Shown here in pieces: positions 10,730 through 20,559 of a DNA stretch of 64,000 nucleotides. The notes beneath the pieces are model-generated. The model had not been told where the DNA came from and searched no databases. It was given only the letters and a program-made list of their open reading frames with translations. The stretch covers positions 59,144,537-59,208,536 of the forward strand of contig NC_037681.1 in NCBI RefSeq assembly GCF_003255815.1, in the 5' to 3' direction. Made by a program: the position numbers and the translations under genes. Every line of letters starts with the position of its first letter. Position 1 is the first letter of the stretch. The DNA comes from Theropithecus gelada (lineage: Eukaryota; Chordata; Mammalia; Primates; Cercopithecidae).

Positions 10730-11045
10730 TTTTTTTTCTTTCTTTCTTTCTTTCTTTTTTTTGAGACAGAGTTTCACTCTTGTCACCTAGGCTGGAGTAC
10801 AATGGCATGATCTTGGTTCACTGCAACCTCTACCTCTCAGGTTCAAGTCATTCTCCCGCCTCAGTCTCTCGAGTAGTTGGGACTACAGGTGCACACCACC
10901 ACGCCTGGCTCATTTTTGTATTTTCTGTAGAGATGGGGTTTCACCATGTTGGCCAGGCTGGTCTTGAACCCCTGACTGCAGGTGATCCACCCACCTCGGC
11001 CTCCCAAAGTGCTGGGGATACAAGTGTGAGTCACTGGGCCTGGCC
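10730..11045 (-). repeat. AluS
   Basis: Duplication 'ccccatatgcatt' / 'ccccatatacatt'. Confidence 0.92.
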
Positions 11046-11377
11046 CCCCATATACATTTCTTCATATGTACCCTTTATAATATTGTTTATAATAAACTGG
11101 TAAATGTTGGATCAGTAATTCATATAGGAGTACTGAGCTTGAAAGAATCGTAAGAACTGGCCCAACATGCAGAAGAAATAGAAGCCAATGGCATTGATGT
11201 CACTGCACTTTTCTTTTCAAACCATGAAACAAAGATGCTCTAATTAATTTTCTAATGGAGGCAGCTGCTGCTACCCTTGCATTGCCATTTTATTACTATC
11301 ACATTCCTGCCCTGACAGGGGTAAAGATTTGTGCTGAGAAGCTGTTTGATGAGATTCAGTGTGAGAGCCCCACTTAC

Positions 11378-11684
11378 TTTTTTTTCTCTTCTTTTTTTTT
11401 TTGGAGACAAGAGTCTGGCTCTTGCCCAAGCTGGAGTGCAGTGGCACTATCATGGATCACTGCAACCTCTGCCTCCTGGGCTCAAGCAATCCTCCCACCT
11501 CAGCCTCAAGAGTAGCTGGGACTACAGGCATGTGCCTCCACACCTAGACAAAATGTTGTATTTTTTGAGGGGACGGGGTTTCACCATGTTGCCCAGGCTG
11601 ATCTGAAACTCCTGAGCTCAAGTGATCTGCCTTCCTTGGCCCTCAAACTGATGGGATTACAGGTGTGAGTCAGTGTGGCCGGCC
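11378..11684 (-). repeat. AluJ/S inside the NPL retrocopy
   Basis: Duplication 'agccccactt' splits the codons after 'CESPT'. Confidence 0.92.
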
Positions 11685-11925
11685 AAAAGCCCCACTTTGT
11701 AAAGGCTGAAATTCAGTGACACAGATCTCAGACTTCAGGCAATGTGTTGATCAGAATCGCCAGCAATAGTTGACCTTCCTATTGTGGATGGATGAGCAAC
11801 TGTTAAGTGCTCTGGTGATGGGAGCAACTGGAGCAGTGGACAGATTTATATCCACAGATTTATCAACTTTTTGGTCAAACTAGGTTTTCTAGTGTCACAG
11901 ATCAAAGCCATCATGACTCTCGTCC

Positions 11926-11963
11926 CTGCAGCGGAAGTGCGCCCACCCCATCTTCCGCTGCAG
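11926..11963. other. Perfect 12-bp inverted repeat (hairpin) in the NPL retrocopy
   Basis: Arms 'ctgcagcggaag' (11926-11937) and 'cttccgctgcag' (11952-11963) are exact reverse complements around a 14-base loop. The right arm encodes the expected NPL residues; the left arm replaces the expected ones. Confidence 0.9.
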
Positions 11964-12051
11964 AAAGACTCTAGGGAGTTCACTGATAGTGCTGAAGTTA
12001 AACTAAAAAGCTTGGATTTTTTTCTTTCACTGGTTTAAAAGATGGAGACTT

Positions 12052-12362
12052 GGCCGGGCGCGGTGGCTCAAGCCTGTAATCCCAGCACTTTGGGAGGCTG
12101 AGACGGGCGGATCACAAGGTCAGGAGATCGAGACCATCCTGGCTAACATGGTGAAACCCCGTCTCTACTAAAAAATACAAAAAACTAGCCGGGCGAGGTG
12201 GCGGGCGCCTGTGGTCCCAGCTACTCCGGAGGCTGAGGCAGGAGAATGGTGTGAACCCGGGAGGCGGAGCTTGCAGTGAGCTGAGATCCGGCCACTGCAC
12301 TCCAGCCTGGGCGACAGAGCCAGACTCAGTCTCAAAAAAATAAAAATAAAAAAAAAAATAAA
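12052..12362 (+). repeat. AluYR-type inside the NPL retrocopy
   Basis: Duplication 'aaaagatggagacttgg' copies the last NPL codons; diagnostic 'gagatccggccactgc'. Confidence 0.95.
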
Positions 12363-12564
12363 TAAAAGATGGAGACTTGGAAGCCTGTAGCCAGTCTGTC
12401 CAGTCAGGGTGTGTACATTAAGACATCATCCACCCTAAATAGTGCATTCTTTTCTCAGGGACTTTTTAGAAAAACTTGAACTGAACTCTCTCCTAGCAAA
12501 TGAAATCTCACATCAATCAACAGATATTTAAGTGCTTACTGTGAGTCTTAAAAAGGTTTATTTT

Positions 12565-12845
12565 AGGTTGGACAGGGTGGCTCATGCCTGTAATCCCAGC
12601 ACTTTGGGAGGCTGCCTTTGGGAGCTGGAATTAATCAATTATAGTTATCTTGATTTCTAGTTCTTAGTCTGATTTTAAAGTTTTCTACTGGACGTGGTGG
12701 CGCACGCCTGTGGTCCCAGCTACTTGAGTGGCTGAGGTGGGAAGAACAGTTGAGCCCGGGAGTTTGAGGCTGCAAGTGAGCTATGATTATACCATTACAC
12801 TCCAGCCTGGGTGACAGTGTAAGACCCAGTCTCTCAGAAAAGTTT
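12565..12845 (+). repeat. Alu fragments flanking a short non-Alu piece
   Basis: An Alu 5' end (12565-12614) breaks off at 'gggaggctgc'. About 65 bp of unrelated sequence follow, then an Alu right-arm region (12680-12840). The motif 'aaagttttct' stands on both sides of the second piece, as for a truncated insertion. Confidence 0.6.
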
Positions 12846-13282
12846 TCTGATTTTAAACCACTATAATGTAGTTTTTTTTGGTGGTGGTGGTGGGGGAATG
12901 TAATTTCATTTTAATAAATATCCATTTGGAATCTAGGTAACACTGAGCTACAGCATTTAGATAGGTACTTTAAAACCAAATTATAACATGATTCAACTAT
13001 ATACAACTGTGAATGCACCAGCTCATTTGGCTTTTCAGTCTAACTTTAGAGCAGATGCTTTCAGTTTAATTGCAATGTCACTGTTTTCTCCGAATACACT
13101 GTTATAGGACGAACAGGTTTGTATGCCCACTGCACAGTAACAGATCCATTACACTGAGACAGCAGGGATGTGGCAGAGAGTTTAATGACGGCAGAGCACC
13201 GAGTAAGGAGATGAGGAGATGGGAGAAGACTTTCAAACCCATCTCTCCAAGGAGTTCTGAGCCTGGGTTTTTTATTGTGTTT

Positions 13283-13579
13283 TGTTTTGTTTTTTGAAAC
13301 TGAGTTTCGCTCTTGTTGCCCAGGCTGGAATGCAATGGCATGATCTAGGCTCACTGCAACCTCTGCCTCCCGGGTTCAAGAGATTCTCCTGCCTCAGCCT
13401 CCCGAGTAGCTGGAATTACAGGCATCCAACACCACGCCTGGCTAATTTTTTGTATTTTTAGTAGAGACGGGGTTTCACCATGTTGGCCAGGCTGGTCTCA
13501 AACTCCTGACCTCAGGTGATCCACCTGTCTCAGCCTCCCAGAGTGCTGGGATTACAGGCGTGACCCACCATGCCCGGCC
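13283..13579 (-). repeat. AluS inside the antisense LTR
   Basis: Duplication around 'ctgggttttt'. Confidence 0.92.
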
Positions 13580-13590
13580 CTGGGCTTGGG

Positions 13591-13698
13591 TTTTAAAGGC
13601 TATCATGAAGGGCAAGGGGCCAGAGATTTGGGGTTATCAATTGGTTTTAAAGGCTATCATGAAGGGCAAGGGGTCAGAGATTTGGGGTTATCAACTGG
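13591..13698. repeat. 54-bp tandem duplication
   Basis: Two copies (13591-13644 and 13645-13698) starting 'ttttaaaggctatcatgaag' differ at only a couple of bases. The unit is a multiple of three, so an open frame runs through both copies, but nothing else suggests coding. Confidence 0.9.
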
Positions 13699-13980
13699 TC
13701 AGGGCAAAAGGGATGAAATCATCAGGATGTGGAAACTGCATTCTCTGGTGAATCAGCTTTTTGTGAGGTCCCTCAGACCAGCTGGCATCAGCGAGGTCCT
13801 GCAGATCAGCTGGCATAGGAGTGTTACCAGTATGTGGGATCTGAAGGCATGTCTCAAAGGGAAACCCTTTAATAATGTTCAGGTTATCTCTAGAGCAGTT
13901 ATGGGGGACTAAAATCTTCTAACGGGGTCTACATGATCCTAGGATAATAGGCGCCAAACAACTACAAGGAAGCAGGTCAG

Positions 13981-14167
13981 GATTAAGCTGACCTCAGGAT
14001 CAAGCTGGCCTCAGGATTAAGCTGACCTCAGGGTTAAGCTGACCTCAGGATCAAGCTGACCTCAGGATCAAGCTGACCTCAGGGTTAAGCTGACCTCAGG
14101 ATCAAGCTGGCCTCAGGATTAAGCTGACCTCAGGATTAAGCTGGCCTCAGGATTAAGCTGACCTCAA
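13981..14167. repeat. 17-bp minisatellite, 11 units
   Basis: Consensus 'gattaagctgacctcag', eleven units without a gap, with variation almost only at positions 2 (A/G), 4 (T/C) and 11 (A/G). Confidence 0.95.
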
Positions 14168-14487
14168 GATTAATGCTGCATGTGCTGCAAACTTGGTTTA
14201 CTTTTGTTTCTTCCCCGATTAATCTTATAAAGTTTATAGGGGCGGTTTCAATGTTGGAGTTAGATGAGGACTTGCTTTAGTTCTACAACTAAAAGGTTTT
14301 TTATGGTGGCTTTCTCATCACAAAGCAAAGATCTTCTGCAAAGATGAATTTAAGTTTCCACTTCCTGCAATGTAGGAAACTTCTCAAAGCTCAAAGTTTC
14401 AGAATTCCAAAGGGCTCTTGAGGGCCTTTTCCTCTTGGAAGTCCTCTCTCTGTCACTAGAGAGAGGGCTGTTTTCTTTTTCTTTTCC

Positions 14488-14729
14488 TTTTTTTTTTTTT
14501 TTTTTTTTGAGATGGAGTCTCGCTCTGTTGCCAGGCTGGGGTGCAGTGGCACGATCTCGGCTCACTGCAACCTCCGCCTCCCAGGTTCAAGCAATTCTCC
14601 CGTCTCAGTCTCCCGGGTACCTGGAATTATAGGCGCCTACCACCATGCCCCAACTGCTGACCTTAGATGATCCACCCACCTCGGCCTCTCAAAGTGCTGA
14701 GATTACAGTCTGGGCCACTGCACCTGGCC
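14488..14729 (-). repeat. Alu with internal deletion
   Basis: The middle is lost between 'caccatgccc' and 'actgctgacc'. Confidence 0.88.
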
Positions 14730-14768
14730 CTTAATCTCTTTTCTAACAAAATTTGGTGTATGCTGTGT

Positions 14769-14833
14769 TTTTTTTTTAAGACAGGGTCTTGACAAAATGT
14801 TGGGATCACAGGTGTGAGCCACTGCACCCAGCA
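14769..14833 (-). repeat. Alu ends only
   Basis: Poly(T) plus 16 bp joined straight to the last 45 bp of an Alu; the body is deleted. Confidence 0.75.
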
Positions 14834-15000
14834 AAGTGCTCACATCCATTTAGTTTAATTTTTAGTGCCAGTTTATTAGAGCTTGAAGAAGGTACCTCAC
14901 TGTCGCTTTCCTGTACATAAACATAGATATAGTGCTATTGAAGCACTTTTTCCTTCGTTCTGTTTTTTTCTTAACATTTCCATTGAACAGATGATTTTTC

Positions 15001-15293
15001 TTTCTTTTTTTTGAGATGGAGTCTCGCTCTGTCACCCAGGCTGGAGTACAGTGGCGTGATCTTGGCTTCTTGCAGCCTCCCCCTTCTGGGTTCAAGTGAT
15101 TCTCCTGCCTCAGTCACCCAAGTAGCTGGGACCACAGATGAGCACCACCACACCCAACTCATTTTTGTATTTTTAGTAGAAATGGGGTTGCACCATGTTG
15201 GCCAGACTGGTCTCGAACTCCTGACCTCAAGCAATCCTCCCGCCTCAGTATCCCAAAGTACTGGGATTAAGGAGTGAGTCACCACACCCAACC
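15001..15293 (-). repeat. AluS
   Basis: Complete element. Confidence 0.92.
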
Positions 15294-15431
15294 AAAGCAT
15301 TTTCATCCTTGGAAAACAATCTTACCTTCACTTTACTGCCAGGGAAACCAATCTTCCCTCTCTGAGGTTGTAAAATCTTCCCTCTGGGCAGGGTAGATAA
15401 CACTAATCAATTTGGAGACCCATCTCTCTAA

Positions 15432-15531
15432 GATTGGACCCTCCCTTCCTCCCTCCCTCCCTCCCTCCCTTCCTTCCTTCTTCCCTCTCTCCCTCTCTCT
15501 GTCTCTCTCTCTGTCTCTCTTTCTCTCTTTT
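15432..15531. repeat. (CCTT)n/(TCTC)n pyrimidine tract
   Basis: About 100 bp of nearly pure pyrimidine on the plus strand directly before an antisense Alu, probably grown from the Alu poly(A) tail. Confidence 0.9.
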
Positions 15532-15811
15532 CAATGTCTTGCCCTGTCGCCCAGGCTGGAGTGCAGTGGTGCAATCTCAGCTTACTGCAACCTCTGCCTC
15601 CCAGGTTCAAGTGATTCTTCGTTCCTCGGCCTCCTGAGCAGCTGGGACTACAGGCACGCACCACCACACCCAGCTAATTTTTTGTATTTTTAGTAGAGAT
15701 GGGGTTCCACCATGTTGGCCAGGCTGGTCTCCAACTCCTGACCTCAAGCAATCCACCGGCCTTGGCCTCCCAAAGTGCTGGGATTGCAGTCATAAGCCAT
15801 CTCTCCCAGCC
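15532..15811 (-). repeat. AluS
   Basis: Its T tail has grown into the pyrimidine tract before it. Confidence 0.9.
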
Positions 15812-15850
15812 TAAAATTGGATTTTCTTTTTCTTTTTCTTTTCTTTTTCT

Positions 15851-16146
15851 TTTTTTTTTTTTTTTTGAGATGGAGTCTCGCTGTGTCACCCGGACTGGAG
15901 TGCAGTAGTGTGATCTCAGCTCACTACAACCTCCACCTCCTGGGTTCAATTGATTCTCCTGCCTCAGCCTCCTGAGTAGCTGGGATTACAGGTACATGTC
16001 ACTATGCCCGGCTAATTTTTGTATTTTTAGCAGAGATGGGGTTTCATCATATTGGTCAGGCTGGTCTTGAACTCCTGATCTCGTGATCCTCCCACCTCGG
16101 CCTCCCAAAGTGCTGGGATTACAGGCGTGAGCCACTGTGCCCGGCC
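15851..16146 (-). repeat. AluS
   Basis: (TTTTTC)n tail. Confidence 0.92.
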
Positions 16147-16530
16147 CACATTTTCTATTAGAAAGATGGTTGTTCTGGAGTCTTTTTCATAATACTATTA
16201 TTCTAAGCAGGAAAGTATATTTTATATAATGTCTCATGGTGTAGCTGCTCTATACTTCACTATTTTCCCCATATCCAATTTCTCAGCATCCTTTCTAATA
16301 TACTAATTTAATCATATCATCATCCCATAAAGCAACATTTCCTGATTCTCTGTAGCTTATTTACTGATTCTAATCCTTTCTAATATACTAATTGAATCAT
16401 GCCACTCCATATATCAAAATTTCCCCATTGTCTATAGCCTGTGTACTCATTCACCAAATGAGTGAATGTTTGAAAGTAATTAGAATAGTGCCTGGCACAA
16501 GTTCTAACAAACAGAAGTTAGTTAAAGAAG
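16147..16530. other. Unique sequence with a weak internal duplication
   Basis: The phrase 'cctttctaatatactaatt' occurs at about 16290 and again at about 16375, with loosely similar sequence after each copy (period 85 bp). No gene signal. Confidence 0.5.
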
Positions 16531-16830
16531 TGACCGGGTGCTGTGTCTCACCCCTGTAATCCTAGTACTTTGGGAGGCCAAGGCGGGCAGATTGCTTGAG
16601 CCCAGCAGTTCAAGACCAGTGTAGCAACACAGTGAGAACCCGTCTCTAGAAAAAATTACCCAGGCATGGTGGAGCGTTCCTATAGTCCCAACTACTTGGG
16701 AGGCCAAGGCAGGAGGATTACTTGATCCTGGGAGATCAAGGCTGCAATGAGTCGAGTGGTACCACTACACTCCAGCCTGCGTGACAGAGTAAGACTGTAT
16801 AAAATAATAATAATAATAAATAAATAAAAT
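16531..16830 (+). repeat. AluJ-like
   Basis: Diverged; (AAT)n tail. Confidence 0.85.
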
Positions 16831-17209
16831 AAGTCATTTTGGATTTGGCAGAGAAAGGTATGTGTGTGTTTGTGGGTTTGAGGGTGAGGCTGGCAAATCT
16901 TTGGAAGGAGATGGAGGAGAAGTAGAAAAGCAGAGAATGTGAAGGGAGGGACACCAAATGGAGTGAAAGGCTCTAGGGGGACCAACGGTAAGGGCTGACC
17001 TAGGAAAGGAGGTAGCCCCATTTGAACTCAGTGACAACCAGCTACAGGAGAGGGCCATTCTGAGAACTTGTGTTAGGAAGTGGGCTGGGCACCAGTCTCT
17101 TAGAAGTCAGTGATTTGCATCAGCAGTTCCTGAGAATTTTACTTACAAGGCTAAAGGGGCAAAAAGGTAGGGAAATTGCCCCAGTCTCATCACCTTAAAA
17201 AGAGTAACT
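16831..17209. other. Unique sequence, no feature seen
   Basis: Purine-rich in the middle. No exon or repeat family recognised. Confidence 0.45.
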
Positions 17210-17410
17210 GGCCAGGCAGGGTGACTCATGCCTGTAATCCCAGCACTTTGTGAGGCTGAGGCAAGAGGATCGCTTGAGCTCAGGAGTTAGAAACCATCCT
17301 GGGCAACATGGCAAGACCTTGTCTCTACCAAAAATTAAAACAAACAAACAAACAAACAAACATCAGCAGGGAGGGCATGGTGGCACACGCTTGTAGTCCC
17401 TGTTACTCTG
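17210..17410 (+). repeat. Alu, 5' part (split by the solo LTR)
   Basis: Continues at 17849-17988 beyond the LTR; (AAAC)n in the middle. Confidence 0.9.
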
Positions 17411-17848
17411 TGTCCGGAGCTGCACGCCCCGGCCATAGCGAATAATAATTGACGATTAAAAACGCCTGAGCTTTATTCATTTCCACCTTACACCTCCTCC
17501 CTATCTTTGCCTTTTCCCCTGTATTAATACCTCATAAAAGATGGCGCTCTTCCTGCTTCTTCTTCAACCATTTTTCCCGCGCCCGCGAAAATTGCTACCT
17601 GACAGCGCAGGCGCCACATGACGTTCGACCAGAGAAACCAATACCTATCTGGCCACACCCTCCGCGATGAGATCATTTTCGCCTTGGCCCAACCCCTTCC
17701 CCTTCAAGTGTATATAAGGCACTGCATTACCGCCATTAAAAGAGACTTGATCAGAGCACTGTCTTGTCTCCATTTCTCGTGTCTCTTGTTCCCCAAATTC
17801 CCACTCCCTCCTCCAGGGCCTGCTTCGACGATCCCGCGGGCCGGGATA
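17411..17848 (+). mobile_element. Solo LTR, betaretrovirus-like (simian type D / SERV-like)
   Basis: The element starts 'tgtccggagctgcacgcc' and ends 'ccgggata' (a decayed '..ca'). It is flanked by an exact 6-bp duplication 'actctg' (17405-17410 and 17849-17854), the size made by betaretroviral/ERVK-class integrases. Inside are CCAAT (17636-17640), a TATATAAG box (17711-17718) and an ATTAAA signal (17735-17740) in the order expected for U3-R. No internal viral genes remain. It sits inside a sense Alu, so it is younger than that Alu. The assignment to the SERV/MPMV-like group rests on the start motif from memory. Confidence 0.8.
17711..17718 (+). promoter_or_regulatory. LTR TATA box
   Basis: 'tatataag' in the solo LTR, with a CCAAT about 70 bp upstream and ATTAAA about 20 bp downstream. 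Confidence 0.6.
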
Positions 17849-17988
17849 ACTCTGGAAGCTGAGACAGGAGGATCGCTTGAGCCCAGGAAGTCCAGTCTGC
17901 AGTGAATCATGGCCCTTGCACCGCACTTCACCCCGGGAGAAAGAATGAGACCTTGTCTCAAAACCAAAAACAAAACAAAACAAAAAGG
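17849..17988 (+). repeat. Alu, 3' part (split by the solo LTR)
   Basis: Resumes 'actctggaagctgaga' in register with the 5' part. Confidence 0.9.
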
Positions 17989-18035
17989 ATGGGGAGTAAC
18001 TGAAGTTTACCTTGACACTCGTTTCTATTTGTAGA

Positions 18036-18068
<33 letters not shown>
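18036..18068. repeat. (AC)n microsatellite
   Basis: About 16 uninterrupted ac dinucleotides. Confidence 0.95.
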
Positions 18069-18070
<2 letters not shown>

Positions 18071-18130
18071 CCAAAGTCTTTCATTCTGGAGTATAGAGTA
18101 CAGCTTAAAATGAAAATGAACAGTTTGTTG

Positions 18131-18432
18131 GTGGGGCACAGTGGCTCACGCCTGTAATCCCAGCACTTTGGGACGCTGAGGCAGGCGGATCACAAGGTCA
18201 AAAGATCGAGACCATCCTGGCCAACATGGTGAAATCCCGTGTCTACTAAAAAATACAAAAATTAGCTGGGCGTGGTGGCGGGTGCCTGTAGTCCCAGCTA
18301 CTCAGGAGACTGAGGCAGGAGAATTGCTTGAACCTGGGAGGTGGAGGTTGCAGTGAGCTGAGATCATGCCAATGCACTCCAGCCTGGCGATACAGCGAGA
18401 CTCCGTCTCGAAAAAAAGAAAAAAAAAAAGAA
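18131..18432 (+). repeat. AluS
   Basis: Duplication 'aaaatgaacagtttgt' / 'aaaatgaagtttgt'. Confidence 0.92.
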
Positions 18433-18433
18433 A

Positions 18434-19090
18434 ATGAAGTTTGTCACATGTTGGTTGTAACTCTTTTGGACCGAATTTTTACTAGTTCAAGTGTTTTCCT
18501 TCACACTATGATAACAATTGGCACTTATATGAGCTCTTTGTAGATTTACAGAGGGCGTTAACCAGCAAAATCTAACAATCCACTAAAACTACATTAATAT
18601 AATCAGCCAATCATGTAATGAATAAAGGCTATGGGAAAGATTATTGAAATGATGACAATAAGAAAATATACTTTGAAGATTACATGGAATTTAAATTTCA
18701 AGGAGTAAGGGAAAAGCTGATTAATTTTTGATGCTTTCTACACCTTTAATAGTCTTTTCATTCGGTTTTTGTAAATCTCCCTTGGTTTTTACATTTCCAG
18801 GAATTCAGCGTTTAGCACCTAGTACCATTTTTTAGTCCTAAAAAAGATTCTGGATCATGCCAGAAGCCAGTTAAGTGCGTGACCAGAAATCTGTAGCAGA
18901 AGCAAGTCTTTTGCACTTTTCCACTGGAGGGGTTTATAGAGAGTGATCTGCTAGATGAAATTCAACCCGGTTTGGTTCATTTCTTTCCAGCTTCTGCACC
19001 TTTAACAAGATTGTACTGAGTGCACATCCCAAAGGAGCAGGCATTTTAATTGCCCTATACAAGCCAAGCAAACAAGAAATACCTTGGCAG
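18434..19090. other. Unique sequence, no feature seen
   Basis: About 650 bp, A/T-rich. No exon or repeat family recognised. Confidence 0.45.
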
Positions 19091-19917
19091 TGTCAGAGAC
19101 GTTGGAATCAGAGTGACTCCATTTTGAGTGAGGGCTAGGGAAATGAGGCAGAGACTTGCTGGGCTGCATTCTCAGAAAGTTAGGCATTCCCAGCCTCTTG
19201 ATGTTTATGGTTAAGGGAACAAATTAATAACGTTTGCCGCTGGGCGCGGTGGCTCACACCTGTAACCCCAGCACTTTGGGAAGCTGAGGCGAGCGGATCA
19301 CTTGAGGTTGGGAGTTTGAGACCAGTCTGGCCAACACTGCAAAACCCCGTCTCTACTAAAAATACAAAAATTAGCCAGATGTGGTGGCGCATGCCTGTAA
19401 TCCTAGCCACTGGGGAGGCTAAGGCACGAGAATCGCTTGAACCCGGGAGGTGGAGGTTCTCAGTGAGCCGGGATCACACCATTGCACTCCACCTGGGTGA
19501 CAGCGTGAGACTCTGTCTCAAAAAAAAAAAAAAAAAAAAAAAGTTTACTAAACAGACCCAGACTTGGAAGGGTCCAGATATCCCAATATCTGGAGAACAA
19601 AGGCATTCCTAATTTTGCTTTAAAGATAATAATATTGATGTTTGCAAAATACAGTAATTAAGAAAATTAATCCTTTTATCATAAACCCTTGAAGTAGAGC
19701 GCATCTCCTCATATATAGGACTATTGTATCTAGGATGGACATGTTCCCCTTACTTTCGGGAACATCCTACTCTGTCTACCGAGCAGCTGTTCTTTCACCA
19801 CTTTACTTTCTTAATAAACTTGCTTTTGCTTTGCACTGCGGACTCGCTCTAAATTCTTTCTTGCGCGAGATCCAACAACTCTCTCGGGGTCTGGATCAGG
19901 ACCCCTTTCCTGTAGTA
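19091..19917 (+). mobile_element. ERV1-type solo LTR upstream of GEMIN6
   Basis: It begins 'tgtcagagacgttggaatca' and continues 'gactccattttgagtgaggg'. The end is class I-like: 'tactttcttaataaacttgc', then 'ctaaattctttcttgcgcga' and 'tctcggggtctggatcagga'. AATAAA lies near 19813. A sense Alu (19239-19542) splits it. The terminal CA is decayed and no clean target duplication is visible, so the 3' edge is approximate and the subfamily is left open. Confidence 0.65.
19239..19542 (+). repeat. AluS inside the ERV1 LTR
   Basis: 22-A tail. Confidence 0.92.
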
Positions 19918-20063
19918 GCCCTGTCGCTCTTCTCCACGGCACGTTCACCTCACATTCCTAGAGCTTTAGGATTTACCCTGAGGGTTCATGTGCTTTGATT
20001 CTAAGGCAAAAGTGCATTTCCAAGTCTACCATCATTGAGGACCTAGTACGAGCTTTTTCCTCT

Positions 20064-20400
20064 TTATTTATTTTTATTTTTAATTTTTTTGAGACGAAGT
20101 TTCGCTCTTGTTGCCTAGGCTGGAGTGCAATGGTGCGGTCTCGGCTCACTGCAACCTCCGCCTCACGGGTTCAAGCGATTCTCCTGTCTCAGCCTCGTGA
20201 GTAGCTGGGATTACAGGCGCCCGCCACTAGGCCCGGCTAATTTTTTGTATTTTTAGTAGAGACGGGGTTTCACCATGTTGGCCAGGCTGGTCTCGAATTC
20301 CTTACCGGTCTCGAACTCCTGACCAGTCTCAAACTCCTGATCCGCCCGCCTTGGTGTCCCAACGTGCTGGGATTACAGGCGTGAGCCACCGCGCCCGGCC
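20064..20400 (-). repeat. AluS with small internal triplication
   Basis: Duplication 'gctttttcctcttta'; 'tctcgaactcctgac' occurs in three near copies at 20290-20340. Confidence 0.92.
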
Positions 20401-20559
20401 GCTTTTTCCTCTTTAAAGAAAAAAAAGAGATTATTTGAAATGTCCGTCGTGGCAATGGAGAGGGATAGCCCTAGAGGACATGCGGGCTTATTATTATTAT
20501 TAGAGAAGAATTTTAGCCCCTGTCCGCTTCCTACACTGGAGATTCCGCGACTCCCAGAC

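Larger units (their letters stand above)
11105..12560 (+). pseudogene. NPLP: NPL (N-acetylneuraminate lyase) processed pseudogene, 5'-truncated
   Basis: Intronless sequence matching the C-terminal half of the NPL sialic-acid lyase. Recognisable pieces are 'AQHAEEIEANGI', 'AAAATLALPFYYYHIPALTGVKI' (conserved lyase core), 'DQNRQQ' relatives near 11750, 'VDEQLLSALVMGATGAV' relatives near 11795-11850, 'RFINF..VKLGF', 'IKAIMTLV', 'PPHLPLQKDSREFTDSAEVKLKSLDF' and the last codons 'KDGDLEACS' followed by CAG where the stop should be. Damage: 5' truncation, several frameshifts and stops, an internal deletion of about 30 codons after 'GATGAV', an antisense Alu at 11378-11684, and an AluYR-type element at 12052-12362 only a few codons before the old stop. 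The sequence after 12400 looks like 3'UTR; its exact end is unclear. The intact gene normally cleaves sialic acid in the cytosol; this copy cannot. Confidence 0.88.
13100..14287 (-). mobile_element. Probable antisense solo LTR with internal tandem repeats, family not named
   Basis: Read on the minus strand the segment starts 'tgtagaactaaagc' and ends '..cctgttcgtcctataaca', that is TG...CA. Near its 3' end it has an ATTAAA signal just before a C/T-rich U5-like stretch. An Alu (13283-13579) interrupts it. It holds a 54-bp tandem duplication and a 17-bp minisatellite. I could not find a matching target-site duplication, so the boundaries are provisional and the ERV family is unassigned. Confidence 0.45.

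Noticed and set aside
13560..13912. Frames with an 18-residue internal repeat as a repeat protein
   Set aside because: The repeat comes from a 54-bp DNA duplication inside an LTR-like element; both of two overlapping frames stay open by chance.
15428..15667. Arg/Glu-rich frame on the minus strand
   Set aside because: Translation of a pyrimidine/purine simple repeat next to an Alu.
17618..18139. Frames of 89-164 codons across the solo LTR, on both strands
   Set aside because: They join LTR and Alu sequence across the insertion boundary; no viral gene similarity seen.
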